Program-made: the position numbers and the translations under genes
In this document: piece after piece, positions 18,065 through 27,828 of the stretch
How positions within the stretch are numbered: position 1 is the stretch's first letter
How the letters are laid out: every line of letters starts with the position of its first letter
Origin: Calothrix sp. NIES-2098
GTDB taxonomy: Bacteria > Cyanobacteriota > Cyanobacteriia > Cyanobacteriales > Nostocaceae
NCBI GenBank assembly: GCA_002368175.1
Contig: AP018172.1
Coordinates: 2,602,001-2,666,000 of the forward strand
Length of the DNA stretch: 64,000 bases
Reading direction: 5' to 3'
Notes under the pieces: model-generated
The model's input: the letters and a program-made list of their open reading frames with translations, nothing else
What the model was told of the DNA's origin: nothing
The model's database searches: none

Positions 18065-20578
18065 ATGAAAATTACTGACCAACAATCAAACCTCTGGTTT
18101 CAATTGTTGTTGACAGCATTGACTACTGGATTTTTCACTTCAGGCATATCATCACCAACCTTGGCTCAGGTGACATCCGATGGCAGTACTAACACCAGTG
18201 TCAACGCTATTGGTAATGATTTCTCTATTCTCAATGGCATCAATAAAGGTAGTAATTTATTCCACAGCTTCAGTAATTTCTCTGTGCCGACAGGTGGCAG
18301 CGCCACCTTTGATTTAACCAATACGCCAAACATTACAACAATATTTAGTCGGGTAACTGGTGGAAATATTTCTCGTATTGATGGGTTAATTCAAACTCTT
18401 AATAGTAATAATCCCGTGAGTTTATTTTTGATGAATCCTAACGGGATTGTCTTTGGACAAAATGCCAGCTTGAATATTAGTGGTTCGTTTGTCGGAACAA
18501 CAGCCAACAGTATTAAGTTTGCTGATGGCACAGAATTTAGTGCTGTAAATGCTTCTGAACCACCACTACTAACAATGAGTGTTCCGATTGGATTACAGAT
18601 GGGACAAAATTCAGGGGGGATTAGTCTACAAGGGAGTGGACATAACATGACTGCCGGATTTTTTGCTCCTGCCGATCGCAGCCAAAATCCCATCGGATTA
18701 CAAGTTGGAACAGGCAACAGTTTAACATTAATTGGTTCAGGGGTGAACTTCTCTGGAGGCGCGATCGCCACCAATGGAGGCGGACATCTGGAAGTCGGCA
18801 GTGTTAGCGCTGGGTCGATCGGACTCAATTCCACAGGACAAGGGTGGGTCGGGGATTACTCCGCCGTATCGCAATTTAACGATATTCATCTGGCGCGACA
18901 ATCGCTGCTCGATGCCAGTGGTAGCAATGGCTCGATCCAAATTCAAGGACAAAATATCAGCTTGAGTGAAGGTTCCATTGCTATCATCCAAAACTTGGGA
19001 ACGCAAACGTCTGGGGGGATGACAGTTCGTGCCACCGGAAGCCTGAGCCTGACGGGGAATACATCCGACGGTCAATCGGGCAGCCTGCTCCAACTCGACA
19101 ACTTTGGAACGGGACAGACAGGCGATTTGAGCATCTTTGCCGCGCAGCTATCCGTCCAGAATGGCGGACAAATTATTGCTCAGACCTTCACTCCAGCACC
19201 CGGTAGCAATCTCAACGTTGATGTGACAGGAGACATCGATATTGAGGGCGGTGCTAGCGGCAATCCCAGAACCTTTTCCTTAATTGCTGTAAGGACGTGG
19301 AACTCCGGCAATGGAGGCAACATGACGGTTTCAGCCAAAAATCTCAGGCTGCTAGATGGTGGCGCTCTGGGAGCCCTTACCGTCCTAGGCTCCGGTCAGG
19401 CGGGAACGGTGCGAGTGACCGCAGCCGACTCCATCGAAATTGCGGGAAACAACCCGATTACCTTGGCACCGAGTAATCTCACTTCAGGAACTCTTAGCTC
19501 GGGAAATGGCAATAACGTCTACATCAATACGTCCAGATTAGTGGTTCGAGATGGGGGTTTGCTCGGTTCTAATACTTTCTCTACGGGTTCGGCGAGTAGC
19601 GTGACGATTAATGCTTCTCAATCGGTGGAGGTTAAAGGTCGAGGGGCTGGGTCGATCGTCCCGAGTCGCATCGCTTCCACTGCCGAGATTCTCGATCGGG
19701 CCACTCAAGCCGCCTTTGTACTTCCTCCTATTCCCAGTGGAAATGCGGGTTCTCTCACGATTAACACGCCGTCATTACGAGTTACCGATGAGGCAATTGT
19801 GTCAGTCAAAAATGATGGAACTGGTAAAGCTGGAGATTTACAGATAAATGCTAACTCAATTGTTCTAAACCAACAAGGCAATATCACTGCATCCACCGCC
19901 TCTGGTAACGGGGGAAATGTCAGATTAAACTTACAAGATTATCTGCTGATGCGTCACGATAGCGTTATTTCTGCTACATCTGCGGGCACTGGTAATGGTG
20001 GTAACTTGTCAATTACCTCGCCTGTGATTGTAGGTTTAGAAAACAGCGACATTATCGCCAATGCGATTCAAGGTCGTGGTGGTAATATTAACATCACTAC
20101 TCAAGGTATTATCGGTCTAGAATACCGTAATACTCTAACTCCTAGAGCAGATTTGACCAATGATATTACAGCTAGTTCCGCATTTAATGTCAATGGTACA
20201 GTGGAAATTAATAATATTGGTATCGATCCCAATTCTGGTTTAGTTGAATTACCAGTAAATGTCACCGATCCATCCCAACAAATAGCTACAGGTTGTTCTG
20301 CCAATACTGGTAGTACTTTCGTGGCGACAGGACGAGGTGGTGTGCCGCAAAATCCGACAAGAGAAGTAGGGAGCGATCGCCCTTGGTCTGACACTCGCGA
20401 CATCTCTGCATTCCATCACACACCAGCTTTACAAGCTCAAACACCTACAACACCGCAAGTTTTTGTACAGGCTACTTCCTGGCATCGCAACGCCTTTGGC
20501 AAAATTGAACTGGTTGCAGATAAATCTCCGACTCAGGTGCAACCGTCATTAACTTGCGCTGCTGTTCCTCAAATTTAA
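18065..20578 (+). CDS. Filamentous haemagglutinin-type TPS exoprotein, copy 3 (mosaic)
   Basis: 837 residues. Leader, TPS domain (LFLMNPNGIVFGQNASLNIS) and C-terminal tail are almost the same as the other copies. The middle (about 18750-19730) is clearly different in base use: it is richer in G+C, with codons such as GGC, CTG and ACC, and encodes sequences absent from the sisters (LEVGSVSAGSIGLNSTGQGW, HLARQSLLDASGSNGSIQIQ). From about 19740 the sequence returns to the low-GC family type, ending like copy 1 (IVGLENSDI, IIGLEYR). This looks like a recombinant in which the central passenger region came from another source. Confidence 0.88.
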   Translation: MKITDQQSNLWFQLLLTALTTGFFTSGISSPTLAQVTSDGSTNTSVNAIGNDFSILNGINKGSNLFHSFSNFSVPTGGSATFDLTNTPNITTIFSRVTGGNISRIDGLIQTLNSNNPVSLFLMNPNGIVFGQNASLNISGSFVGTTANSIKFADGTEFSAVNASEPPLLTMSVPIGLQMGQNSGGISLQGSGHNMTAGFFAPADRSQNPIGLQVGTGNSLTLIGSGVNFSGGAIATNGGGHLEVGSVSAGSIGLNSTGQGWVGDYSAVSQFNDIHLARQSLLDASGSNGSIQIQGQNISLSEGSIAIIQNLGTQTSGGMTVRATGSLSLTGNTSDGQSGSLLQLDNFGTGQTGDLSIFAAQLSVQNGGQIIAQTFTPAPGSNLNVDVTGDIDIEGGASGNPRTFSLIAVRTWNSGNGGNMTVSAKNLRLLDGGALGALTVLGSGQAGTVRVTAADSIEIAGNNPITLAPSNLTSGTLSSGNGNNVYINTSRLVVRDGGLLGSNTFSTGSASSVTINASQSVEVKGRGAGSIVPSRIASTAEILDRATQAAFVLPPIPSGNAGSLTINTPSLRVTDEAIVSVKNDGTGKAGDLQINANSIVLNQQGNITASTASGNGGNVRLNLQDYLLMRHDSVISATSAGTGNGGNLSITSPVIVGLENSDIIANAIQGRGGNINITTQGIIGLEYRNTLTPRADLTNDITASSAFNVNGTVEINNIGIDPNSGLVELPVNVTDPSQQIATGCSANTGSTFVATGRGGVPQNPTREVGSDRPWSDTRDISAFHHTPALQAQTPTTPQVFVQATSWHRNAFGKIELVADKSPTQVQPSLTCAAVPQI

Positions 20579-20646
20579 TAAAGTTATTTTTAATATTTTT
20601 ACGGGAACGCTAACTTTAGCGAGTTCGATAAATTAAGGTATTGGTG
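20579..20646 (+). promoter_or_regulatory. Conserved spacer with altered leader hairpin between TPS copies 3 and 4
   Basis: 68 bp from stop to ATG. The left arm reads GAACGC (20605-20610) and the right arm GAGTTC (20621-20626). A second change in the loop (AGCGAG for AACGAG) makes GCTAA complementary to TTAGC, so a hairpin can still form with a bulge. Confidence 0.45.
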
Positions 20647-23409
20647 ATGAGAATTACTGACAAACAATCAAACCTCTGGTTTCAATTGTTGTTAACAGCA
20701 TGGATCGCTGGATTTTTCACTTCAAGCATATCATCACCAGCCTTAGCTCAAGTGACATCGGATAAGACGACTAACACCAGTGTCAGCGTTAATGGAAATG
20801 ATTTTACCATTCTCAATGGCATTGATAAAGGAAATAATTTATTTCATAGCTTTAGTAATTTCTCAGTGCCGACAGGTGGTAGCGCCACCTTTGATTTAAC
20901 CAATACGCCAAATATTACAACTATATTTAGTCGGGTGACAGGCGGTAATGTTTCTAATATTGATGGGTTGATTCGCACGCTCAATAGTAATAACCCAGTC
21001 AGTTTATTTTTGATGAATCCCAATGGTATTGTATTCGGGGCAAATGCCAGCCTGAATATCAGCGGTTCATTTGTGGGAACAACCGCAAATAGCATTAAGT
21101 TTGCAGATGGGACAGAATTTAGTACAACTAACTATGCTGCACCGTCATTATTGACTATGAGTGTACCCGTGGGGTTGCAAATGGGAAGTAATGCGGGAGC
21201 CATTCAAGTACAAGGATCGCCAGTTCAAGTGCAAAAGCATCCAGAGTTCGGGTTCGGTTTGTTCTTTCTTAGATTACCAACATTATCAGTGATTCCCAAT
21301 CAGACTTTAGCACTTGTGGGTGGTCAGATTGATATTGATAGTGCCAGTATTTCTGCTCCTGATGGACATATCGAATTATGGGCGCTGCAAAATGGAGAAA
21401 TTGCCCTAGGCAAAGAAACTGGATGGCAACTCACTTCTCAGCCAAATACTGTCAACGGAGGTACAATTACACTGCAACAAACTTCCTTCGTCACTGCGGA
21501 TGGTAGCAACGGTGGCGCAATCAATATTTGGGGACGGGGATTAAGCTTACAGGATGGCTCGAACATTGGTGCAACAACCTTTGCTGGACAAGGAAAAGGT
21601 ATTACCGTCCACACTACAGAATTTATCGATCTTTTAGGAACCACCGATCTTGTTAACCAACCTCTCTTCGCTGGGATCGGCACTTCCGTAGGCAATTCAT
21701 TAGGATTACTTGTACTTCCAGGGCCACCAGCAACAGGACAAGCAGGAAATATAACTATCGAAACTGGACGTTTAAAGATGGCTAATGGAGCTTGGCTTGT
21801 GTCCAGCACTTCTGGCGATAACTCTAGAACTGGAGATATCACCATTCGCGCTACCGATGTGGATCTATTGGGATATGAAACTTTATCTGGATCTTCTGCA
21901 ACTACAATTGCTAATTTACTTCTCTCTGGAAGCAATAATCAGAGTGGACAAGTTACTGTTGATACTCAAAGGGTTCACCTATTCAATGGTGGTCGTATTA
22001 GTAGTAGTGTGTTGGGAGGGAATGGTACAGGAGGAGAAGTCTCCATTCGAGCTACCGAGAGTTTAGAGATTCAAGGCGCTAACCCTGTTGGTATATTTAG
22101 TGCAGTTCTCGCTTCACTGGAAGCTGGTACAACAGGACAAGGAGGACGCATTTCCATCGATACAGGGAATCTAGTATTGTCAAATGGTGGGGGGATTACC
22201 AGCGAAGTAGTAGGTTCTCAAGTACCTTTCTTTGGCTTTTTTCTCCTAGGAGCAAACGGTACAGCAGGAGATATTGATATTCGAGCTGAAGATATACAAG
22301 TCAGCGAGCCGATGATTGATGGATATAGCCAAACTATCACAGGTATCAAAGCTTCTCTGGGTAATGGTTCTGTGGGTTCAGGTGGCAACATTAACCTGAC
22401 AGCCAATAATTTACGTGTGTTCAACGGTGGACAAATTACTTCTTCTAGCTTGGGTCAAGGAAGTGCTGGTAGTGTTAACCTGCACGTGAAAAATCTTGAC
22501 GTACAAGGAACTTCCCCAAACTTAATCAATGGTAGCTCTCTCAAGAGTGCGATCGCTGCTTCTTCTGATACTAGCTTTGCTGCGGGGTCTATAAATATCA
22601 CATCAGATGCAGTGCGCGTCAGAGATAATGCGGAAATCACTGTCAGTAATACAAGCAGTGGTGATGCAGGCAACCTAAATATTACTGGTAATAACATCTT
22701 CCTCGACAATGGCGCAAATCTGCGTTCTGAGGTGAATGGCGGTGGTCAAGGTAACATCCACCTCAATGCCAATGATGTGCTGCTATTACGGCACGGCAGT
22801 AGCATCATCACCAATGCCCTTGAGACTTCCACAGGCGGCAACATAAATATCAAAGCGGGGTCGATTGTCGCTGTGCCAAAAGAAAACAGCGATATTTCGG
22901 CTAATGCTGTACTCGGAAGCGGTGGTAATATTCAAATCACGACTCAAGGTATTTTTGGGTTGCAATTTCAAGACCAACTCACCCCAAAAAGCGATATTAC
23001 TGCCAGTTCTCAATTTGGTTTAAGTGGCACAGTTCAAGTTAATACCATCGGTGTTGACCCCAACTCAGGTTTAGTTGAACTACCAGCAAACCTCAGCGAT
23101 CCATCCCAGAAAATTGCTATAGGTTGTGCTGCTGATACTAGTAGTACGTTTGTAGCAACGGGACGAGGGGGAATACCACAAAATCCCACACAAGAATTGA
23201 GGAGCGATCGCCCTTGGTCTGATACCCGCGACATCTCTGCATTCCATCACACACCAGCTTTACAAGCCCAAACACCTACAACACCGCAAGTTTTTGTACA
23301 GGCTACTTCCTGGCGTCGCAACGCCTTTGGCAAAATTGAGCTTGTTGCAGATAACTCTCCTACGAGTGTGCAACCATCATTAACCTGTGCTGCTGTTCTC
23401 AAGAGTTAA
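20647..23409 (+). CDS. Filamentous haemagglutinin-type TPS exoprotein, copy 4
   Basis: 920 residues, the longest of the four. Signal peptide and TPS domain are near-identical to copy 2, and the central region is of the same subtype B (HIELWALQNGEIALG, GGGQGNIHLNANDVLLLRH, FGLQFQDQLTP). There are extra passenger segments, including a hydrophobic insert FGLFFLRLPTLSV near residue 200 and VPFFGFFLLGANGTAG near 530. The C-terminus ends LTCAAVLKS where the others end AAVPQI, so the last residues have drifted. Likely role is surface adhesion or structure after two-partner secretion. No terminator with a T-tract is visible after the stop. Confidence 0.9.
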   Translation: MRITDKQSNLWFQLLLTAWIAGFFTSSISSPALAQVTSDKTTNTSVSVNGNDFTILNGIDKGNNLFHSFSNFSVPTGGSATFDLTNTPNITTIFSRVTGGNVSNIDGLIRTLNSNNPVSLFLMNPNGIVFGANASLNISGSFVGTTANSIKFADGTEFSTTNYAAPSLLTMSVPVGLQMGSNAGAIQVQGSPVQVQKHPEFGFGLFFLRLPTLSVIPNQTLALVGGQIDIDSASISAPDGHIELWALQNGEIALGKETGWQLTSQPNTVNGGTITLQQTSFVTADGSNGGAINIWGRGLSLQDGSNIGATTFAGQGKGITVHTTEFIDLLGTTDLVNQPLFAGIGTSVGNSLGLLVLPGPPATGQAGNITIETGRLKMANGAWLVSSTSGDNSRTGDITIRATDVDLLGYETLSGSSATTIANLLLSGSNNQSGQVTVDTQRVHLFNGGRISSSVLGGNGTGGEVSIRATESLEIQGANPVGIFSAVLASLEAGTTGQGGRISIDTGNLVLSNGGGITSEVVGSQVPFFGFFLLGANGTAGDIDIRAEDIQVSEPMIDGYSQTITGIKASLGNGSVGSGGNINLTANNLRVFNGGQITSSSLGQGSAGSVNLHVKNLDVQGTSPNLINGSSLKSAIAASSDTSFAAGSINITSDAVRVRDNAEITVSNTSSGDAGNLNITGNNIFLDNGANLRSEVNGGGQGNIHLNANDVLLLRHGSSIITNALETSTGGNINIKAGSIVAVPKENSDISANAVLGSGGNIQITTQGIFGLQFQDQLTPKSDITASSQFGLSGTVQVNTIGVDPNSGLVELPANLSDPSQKIAIGCAADTSSTFVATGRGGIPQNPTQELRSDRPWSDTRDISAFHHTPALQAQTPTTPQVFVQATSWRRNAFGKIELVADNSPTSVQPSLTCAAVLKS

Positions 23410-23475
23410 TCTGCCTAAATAAATTTTTTCATGAAGATGCATATAATTAGCCTATAACGGGTTAGGAGCCACCAA

Positions 23476-23664
23476 ATGAATTACAAGACAGCATACGACT
23501 GTTTTCTCTATTCCACGACTGTTCGGGTGGCTAACATCGGTCTTGGAACTATTGCCCAGTCCCCAGTTAAAGGAAAGAAAGAAATAGTTGTTAATCTATT
23601 CAATGGCGATCGCTGTAACACTGGGCTTCAGTACCTAAGCATTCCTCGTGCGCTTCATGACTAG
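23476..23664 (+). CDS. Hypothetical small protein
   Basis: 62 residues. The ATG at 23476 is preceded by TTAGGAG at 8 nt, a good ribosome binding site, which is the main support. The sequence has no signal peptide, membrane segment or motif I recognise, though it contains a stretch VKGKKEIVVNLFNGDRC. It lies between the last TPS gene and the convergent dnaE gene. Confidence 0.35.
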   Translation: MNYKTAYDCFLYSTTVRVANIGLGTIAQSPVKGKKEIVVNLFNGDRCNTGLQYLSIPRALHD

Positions 23665-23702
23665 AGGATAAGCGGGGCAATATTAATTATTGCTATGCGT
23701 TC

Positions 23703-26333
23703 TTATCTTGGTAATCGTGGAACTTGCAACAAATCCAATCCCCGTTCAAAGATTTCATCAATCGGTAACATTTGCCCGTCCGTAGTCATAAATTTATGGT
23801 CTTTTGTCGCCCGAATAATCGAACCATCTTCTAAACAATACTCAAATACTTCCTGTTGACCGCGATTATGCCACTGTGCTACAGGTTGAGTATAAACGTT
23901 GCCATTTTCATCAACACTATAAACGCTGCATTCCAATTGTTTTTCAACAATTTCACCAATCGGAATTAACCCATATTCTACTGTCAAAACTTCCGTGTCA
24001 TAGCTTAAGCAATATTCGGCGAATTTCAACATATCGTCAAATAACTTCTCAGCTACTTGCTTTTTTACGCCGTTTTTAGTCGCACCATCAATAAACTTTT
24101 CTTGCTGCTTCTGCATTTCCGAAACTTTCTTTTTACCCATCGCCCGACGCAGCAAGTCGGCTTGTCCTAGCGAATATCCAGCCATATCCTGAGCAATTTT
24201 CATAATCTGCTCTTGATAGACCATGATTCCATAGGTTTCATTTAATATCGGTTCTAAAATCGCAGTTTCATAGTCAATATTTTCTCTACCGTGTTTGCGA
24301 TTAATAAACTTAGGAATTAATCCCGCATCTAAAGGCCCCGGTCGATAAAGTGCCAAAATTGAAGAAATATCTTCAATATTAGATGGCTTCAAATCTCGCA
24401 CTATCTGTTTCATCCCCGAAGATTCTAACTGAAATACTCCTTCTAACTCTCCAGCTTCTAATAATGCGTAAGCTTTTTGCACATCTTTTGGTAGAGTACT
24501 ATGTTCGCCTTTCGCTAATATCCTCTGTGCTTTTCTTTCTTGTCCTGTAATTTCATCAGGATCGACGCGATAACCGTTAGTTTGTTCAATTAAATCGAGA
24601 GTCTTTTGAATCAAAGTTAAGTTACGCAGACCGAGAAAGTCCATCTTTAACAATCCCATTGATTCTAAATCTTCCATGAAATATTGGGTAATCACGGAAC
24701 CGTCGTTATTTCTCTGTAACGGTACAATTTCATCAAGAGGATCGGCAGAAATTACCACACCTGCTGCATGAACGCCAAAGGTTTTGTTAGTTCCTTCAAT
24801 GCGCATCGCCATGTCAATCCAATGGCGAACATGAGGTTCATTATCATACTTTTCTTTAAACTCTGGTGCTGGGGTGTCATCTGAAACCATCACTTTTAAC
24901 TTAGTTGGTTTACCTCGCACCACCGGAATTAATTTGGCCATTTTGTCTGCTTCCCCATAGGGAATATTTAACACTCTGGCAACATCTTTTAATACTGATT
25001 TAGAAGTCAGACGGTTAAAGGTGATAATTTGCGCAACTCGATCGGCACCATATTTTTCTGTGACATAATCAATCACTTTGTCGCGTTTTTCAATGCAGAA
25101 ATCCGTATCAATATCAGGCATGGATTTCCGTTCTGGATTCAAAAAACGCTCAAATAGCAGTCCATGATGCACGGGGTCGATGTTAGTAATTCGCATCGCA
25201 TATGCTACTAAAGAACCCGCCGCAGAACCCCGTCCCGGCCCCACAGGAATATTATTATCTCTGGCAAATTTGATGTAATCCCACACAACGAGAAAGTATG
25301 TGGAGAAACCCATTTGCTGGAGCATTTTTAACTCATATTCCAGCCTTTCTTTGTATACGCGATCGACTTCATTGCGGGATTTGCGATTTAATCTTTCTAA
25401 CAGTCCTTGCCAAGCAACTTCTTCTACATAGGTATCGGCTGTATGTCCAGAAGGTATGGGGTAATTGGGAATTCTCGGTTCACCCATTATCTGGTAAGGC
25501 TCGACTTTATCGGCAACTTCTTCAGTAGTTGCTACAGCTTCGGCAATGACATCTTCTGGTAAATGATCGCGAAATAGCAGCTGCATCTCTTCGGCAGATT
25601 TGAGATATTCTGTGCCGCTATATCGCATCCGATTTTCTTCAATAATGAGCTTGCCTGTTTGAATGCACAGCAAAGCGTCGTGGGCTTCTACGTCATAACA
25701 AGAAATAAAATGAGAATCATTAGTAGCAACAACTTTAATACCTAATTCTTTGGCAATTTTAATAATTTCGACGTTAACAATTCGGTCTTCTTGAGAACCG
25801 TGGTCTTGAATTTCTAAATAATAGTCATCACCAAATACATCTTTATACCATTGAGCAACTTTCCGAGCTGCATCTGGCCTGCCGCTAAGAATTGCTTGGG
25901 GAACTTCTCCACCCAAACAAGCACTGGTGACAATTAAACCTTCATGATATTCTTTTAATAATTCTTTGTTAATACAAGGACGAGAAAAAATACCTTTTCC
26001 CTGTACACCTTTAAGATGAGAAATTGTAGTTAATTTGACTAAATTTTTATAACCTTTAGTATTTTTAGCTAAAACAACTTGATGATAACGAGGACGACGT
26101 TCTTGCTTTTCGATATCGCCATTAATTATATACATTTCATTGCCAAGAATTGGCTTAATGTTCTTACTGCGGCAGATTTTGATCAGTTCCACCGCACCGT
26201 ACATCACACCGTGATCCGTAAGCGCGATCGCTTTCATCCCCAAGGCGATCGCCCGATCCACCAACTCTGGCAGCTGACTAGCCCCATCGAGCAAGCTGTA
26301 GTCACTGTGAATATGTAAAGGCACAAAGGACAT
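23703..26333 (-). CDS. dnaE: DNA polymerase III alpha subunit, N-terminal half fused to split intein (DnaE-N)
   Basis: 876 residues from ATG 26331-26333 (MSFVPLHIHSDYSLLDGASQ); the upstream in-frame start would add six residues not typical of the family. The N-terminal PHP domain is visible (HIHSDYSLLDG, LTDHGVMYG), then the polymerase core (PVGPGRGSAAGSLVAYAMRI, and PDIDTDFCIEKRD with catalytic Asp). The extein ends MLKFAEY after 774 residues, the same split point as other cyanobacterial DnaE-N proteins. The last 102 residues are the N-intein (see separate entry). The C-half (intein-C plus polymerase C-terminus) must be encoded elsewhere, and the two are joined by protein trans-splicing to make the replicative polymerase. 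Confidence 0.97.
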   Translation of the reverse strand: MSFVPLHIHSDYSLLDGASQLPELVDRAIALGMKAIALTDHGVMYGAVELIKICRSKNIKPILGNEMYIINGDIEKQERRPRYHQVVLAKNTKGYKNLVKLTTISHLKGVQGKGIFSRPCINKELLKEYHEGLIVTSACLGGEVPQAILSGRPDAARKVAQWYKDVFGDDYYLEIQDHGSQEDRIVNVEIIKIAKELGIKVVATNDSHFISCYDVEAHDALLCIQTGKLIIEENRMRYSGTEYLKSAEEMQLLFRDHLPEDVIAEAVATTEEVADKVEPYQIMGEPRIPNYPIPSGHTADTYVEEVAWQGLLERLNRKSRNEVDRVYKERLEYELKMLQQMGFSTYFLVVWDYIKFARDNNIPVGPGRGSAAGSLVAYAMRITNIDPVHHGLLFERFLNPERKSMPDIDTDFCIEKRDKVIDYVTEKYGADRVAQIITFNRLTSKSVLKDVARVLNIPYGEADKMAKLIPVVRGKPTKLKVMVSDDTPAPEFKEKYDNEPHVRHWIDMAMRIEGTNKTFGVHAAGVVISADPLDEIVPLQRNNDGSVITQYFMEDLESMGLLKMDFLGLRNLTLIQKTLDLIEQTNGYRVDPDEITGQERKAQRILAKGEHSTLPKDVQKAYALLEAGELEGVFQLESSGMKQIVRDLKPSNIEDISSILALYRPGPLDAGLIPKFINRKHGRENIDYETAILEPILNETYGIMVYQEQIMKIAQDMAGYSLGQADLLRRAMGKKKVSEMQKQQEKFIDGATKNGVKKQVAEKLFDDMLKFAEYCLSYDTEVLTVEYGLIPIGEIVEKQLECSVYSVDENGNVYTQPVAQWHNRGQQEVFEYCLEDGSIIRATKDHKFMTTDGQMLPIDEIFERGLDLLQVPRLPR
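23706..24011 (-). other. Split DnaE intein, N-terminal fragment (Int-N)
   Basis: 102 residues at the C-terminus of DnaE-N. It begins with the nucleophile Cys in CLSYDTEVLTVEYGLIPIGE, followed by PVAQWHNRGQQEVFEYCLED and the block B motif RATKDHKFMTTDGQ with the Thr and His that activate the first splice junction. It ends IDEIFERGLDLLQVPRLPR. It closely resembles the fast-splicing Npu-type DnaE intein, which also has 102 residues. It works in trans with a C-intein of about 36 residues. Confidence 0.96.
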
Positions 26334-26508
26334 ATCGATCTCCAACCACAAGCTGACGATAGCTCGCAGGGCATACTAATCACATACCCCTTTGAGCAGG
26401 ATTCTGCAAAGAAAGCAACGGGATCTTAGATTAACGCTTTTGTGGAAATTTCACTTCCGCAAGTGATGTTTAAATAGTTACAGCAGTCCAGTTACCGAGC
26501 ATATAGCA

Positions 26509-27801
26509 ATGACTGAACCAGAGACCATTACTTCGCTTGACACCAAAACCCGTCCTTGGTGGCTGCGTATTCCTCTGACAATACAAATTGTTATCGCCCT
26601 AGTGCTTGCTGTTAGCTTAGGAATTGCCCTCGGCGCAGGAAATCCTAGCCCAGACAATGCCACTTTAATTACTAATTTAGCAATTCCAGCAGAATTGGTG
26701 CTGAAGGCACTCCGCGCCCTAGCTACGCCGCTAATTTTGGTAGCAGTGCTGCACACCTTCATGACTACCAATATTCCTGGTACAGCAGGTAGGCGGTTAG
26801 CAGTACTGCTGTTAACAAACACTACGGTCGCTATTTTGGTCGGGTTATTTGTCGCCAACGTTCTGCGTCCTGGTAGTTGGGGAAGTTTAGCAGCCCCAAC
26901 AGGTACGGAAGTAACCAGTCACAGTCTTGACCCTTGGGGTTTATTTAAAGATGCTGTTCCAGATGCGATCCTCAAACCTCTAGTCGATAATAACGTTATC
27001 CAACTCATTGTGATTGCCCTTTCCTTTGGTATTGTGCTACGGGCATTAAAATCAGAACAAATTGCCCAAGGTAAAACAGCATACCAACCAATAGAAGATG
27101 TCATTGGGATTTTATTTGAGGCGGTAATTCGGATTCTGAATTGGGTAATTGCTCTAGTCCCCTTGGCTGTGTTTGGTATTGTGGCGAAAACTGTTGCCGA
27201 AAAAGGTTTTTCTCCCTTCCAATCTTTAGGGGCGTTTATTGTAGCGGTTTTAGTAGCTCTGGCATTACAGGCTTGCTACTATCTCACGAGAGTACAATTC
27301 GGTTCTTGGGTAAATCCTTTAAGGTTTCTCGCTGGTGGTTCTGATGCGTTTTTGACAGCTTTTTCCACATCTTCTTCAACGGTGACAATGCCAATTACCT
27401 TTGAGATTTTGCAAACCAAAATCGGTTTAAGGGAATCTTCAGCTTCTTTAGGCGCATTGGTTGGGGCAAACTTTAACAATGATGGTACAGCCCTGTATGA
27501 AGCGATGTCTGCATTGTATATTTCCCAAGTATTGGGGCAACATTTAAGTTTAGGGCAACAGTTAATTGTCGTCCTGACGTCGATTTTTGCATCCGTAGGC
27601 GCAGCCGGTATTCCAAATGCAGGATTGGTAACAATGACTTTGGTGTTTACTTCCGTGGGCTTGCCGACACAGTATATTGCTTTATTGGTGACAGTTGATT
27701 GGTTTTTGGATCGTTGTCGCACTGCAATTAATGTCATGGGAGATATGACTGTCAGTGCTTTATTAGACGGTAAAAAGCCCCGTACTTTAGACGAGGCTTA
27801 A
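26509..27801 (+). CDS. Dicarboxylate/amino acid:cation symporter (DAACS family)
   Basis: 430 residues with about eight hydrophobic segments plus re-entrant loops. The family signatures are present: the Ser-rich STSSSTVTMPITFEI in hairpin 1, and FNNDGTALYEAMSALY (the NMDGTxxY-type motif of TM7). Such carriers (GltP/DctA-like) take up glutamate, aspartate or C4-dicarboxylates with Na+ or H+. ATG 26509 follows a 175-bp divergent gap from dnaE. Substrate specificity cannot be settled by eye. Confidence 0.92.
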   Translation: MTEPETITSLDTKTRPWWLRIPLTIQIVIALVLAVSLGIALGAGNPSPDNATLITNLAIPAELVLKALRALATPLILVAVLHTFMTTNIPGTAGRRLAVLLLTNTTVAILVGLFVANVLRPGSWGSLAAPTGTEVTSHSLDPWGLFKDAVPDAILKPLVDNNVIQLIVIALSFGIVLRALKSEQIAQGKTAYQPIEDVIGILFEAVIRILNWVIALVPLAVFGIVAKTVAEKGFSPFQSLGAFIVAVLVALALQACYYLTRVQFGSWVNPLRFLAGGSDAFLTAFSTSSSTVTMPITFEILQTKIGLRESSASLGALVGANFNNDGTALYEAMSALYISQVLGQHLSLGQQLIVVLTSIFASVGAAGIPNAGLVTMTLVFTSVGLPTQYIALLVTVDWFLDRCRTAINVMGDMTVSALLDGKKPRTLDEA

Positions 27802-27828
27802 TTAATATGCACCCTTAATAATAATCAT

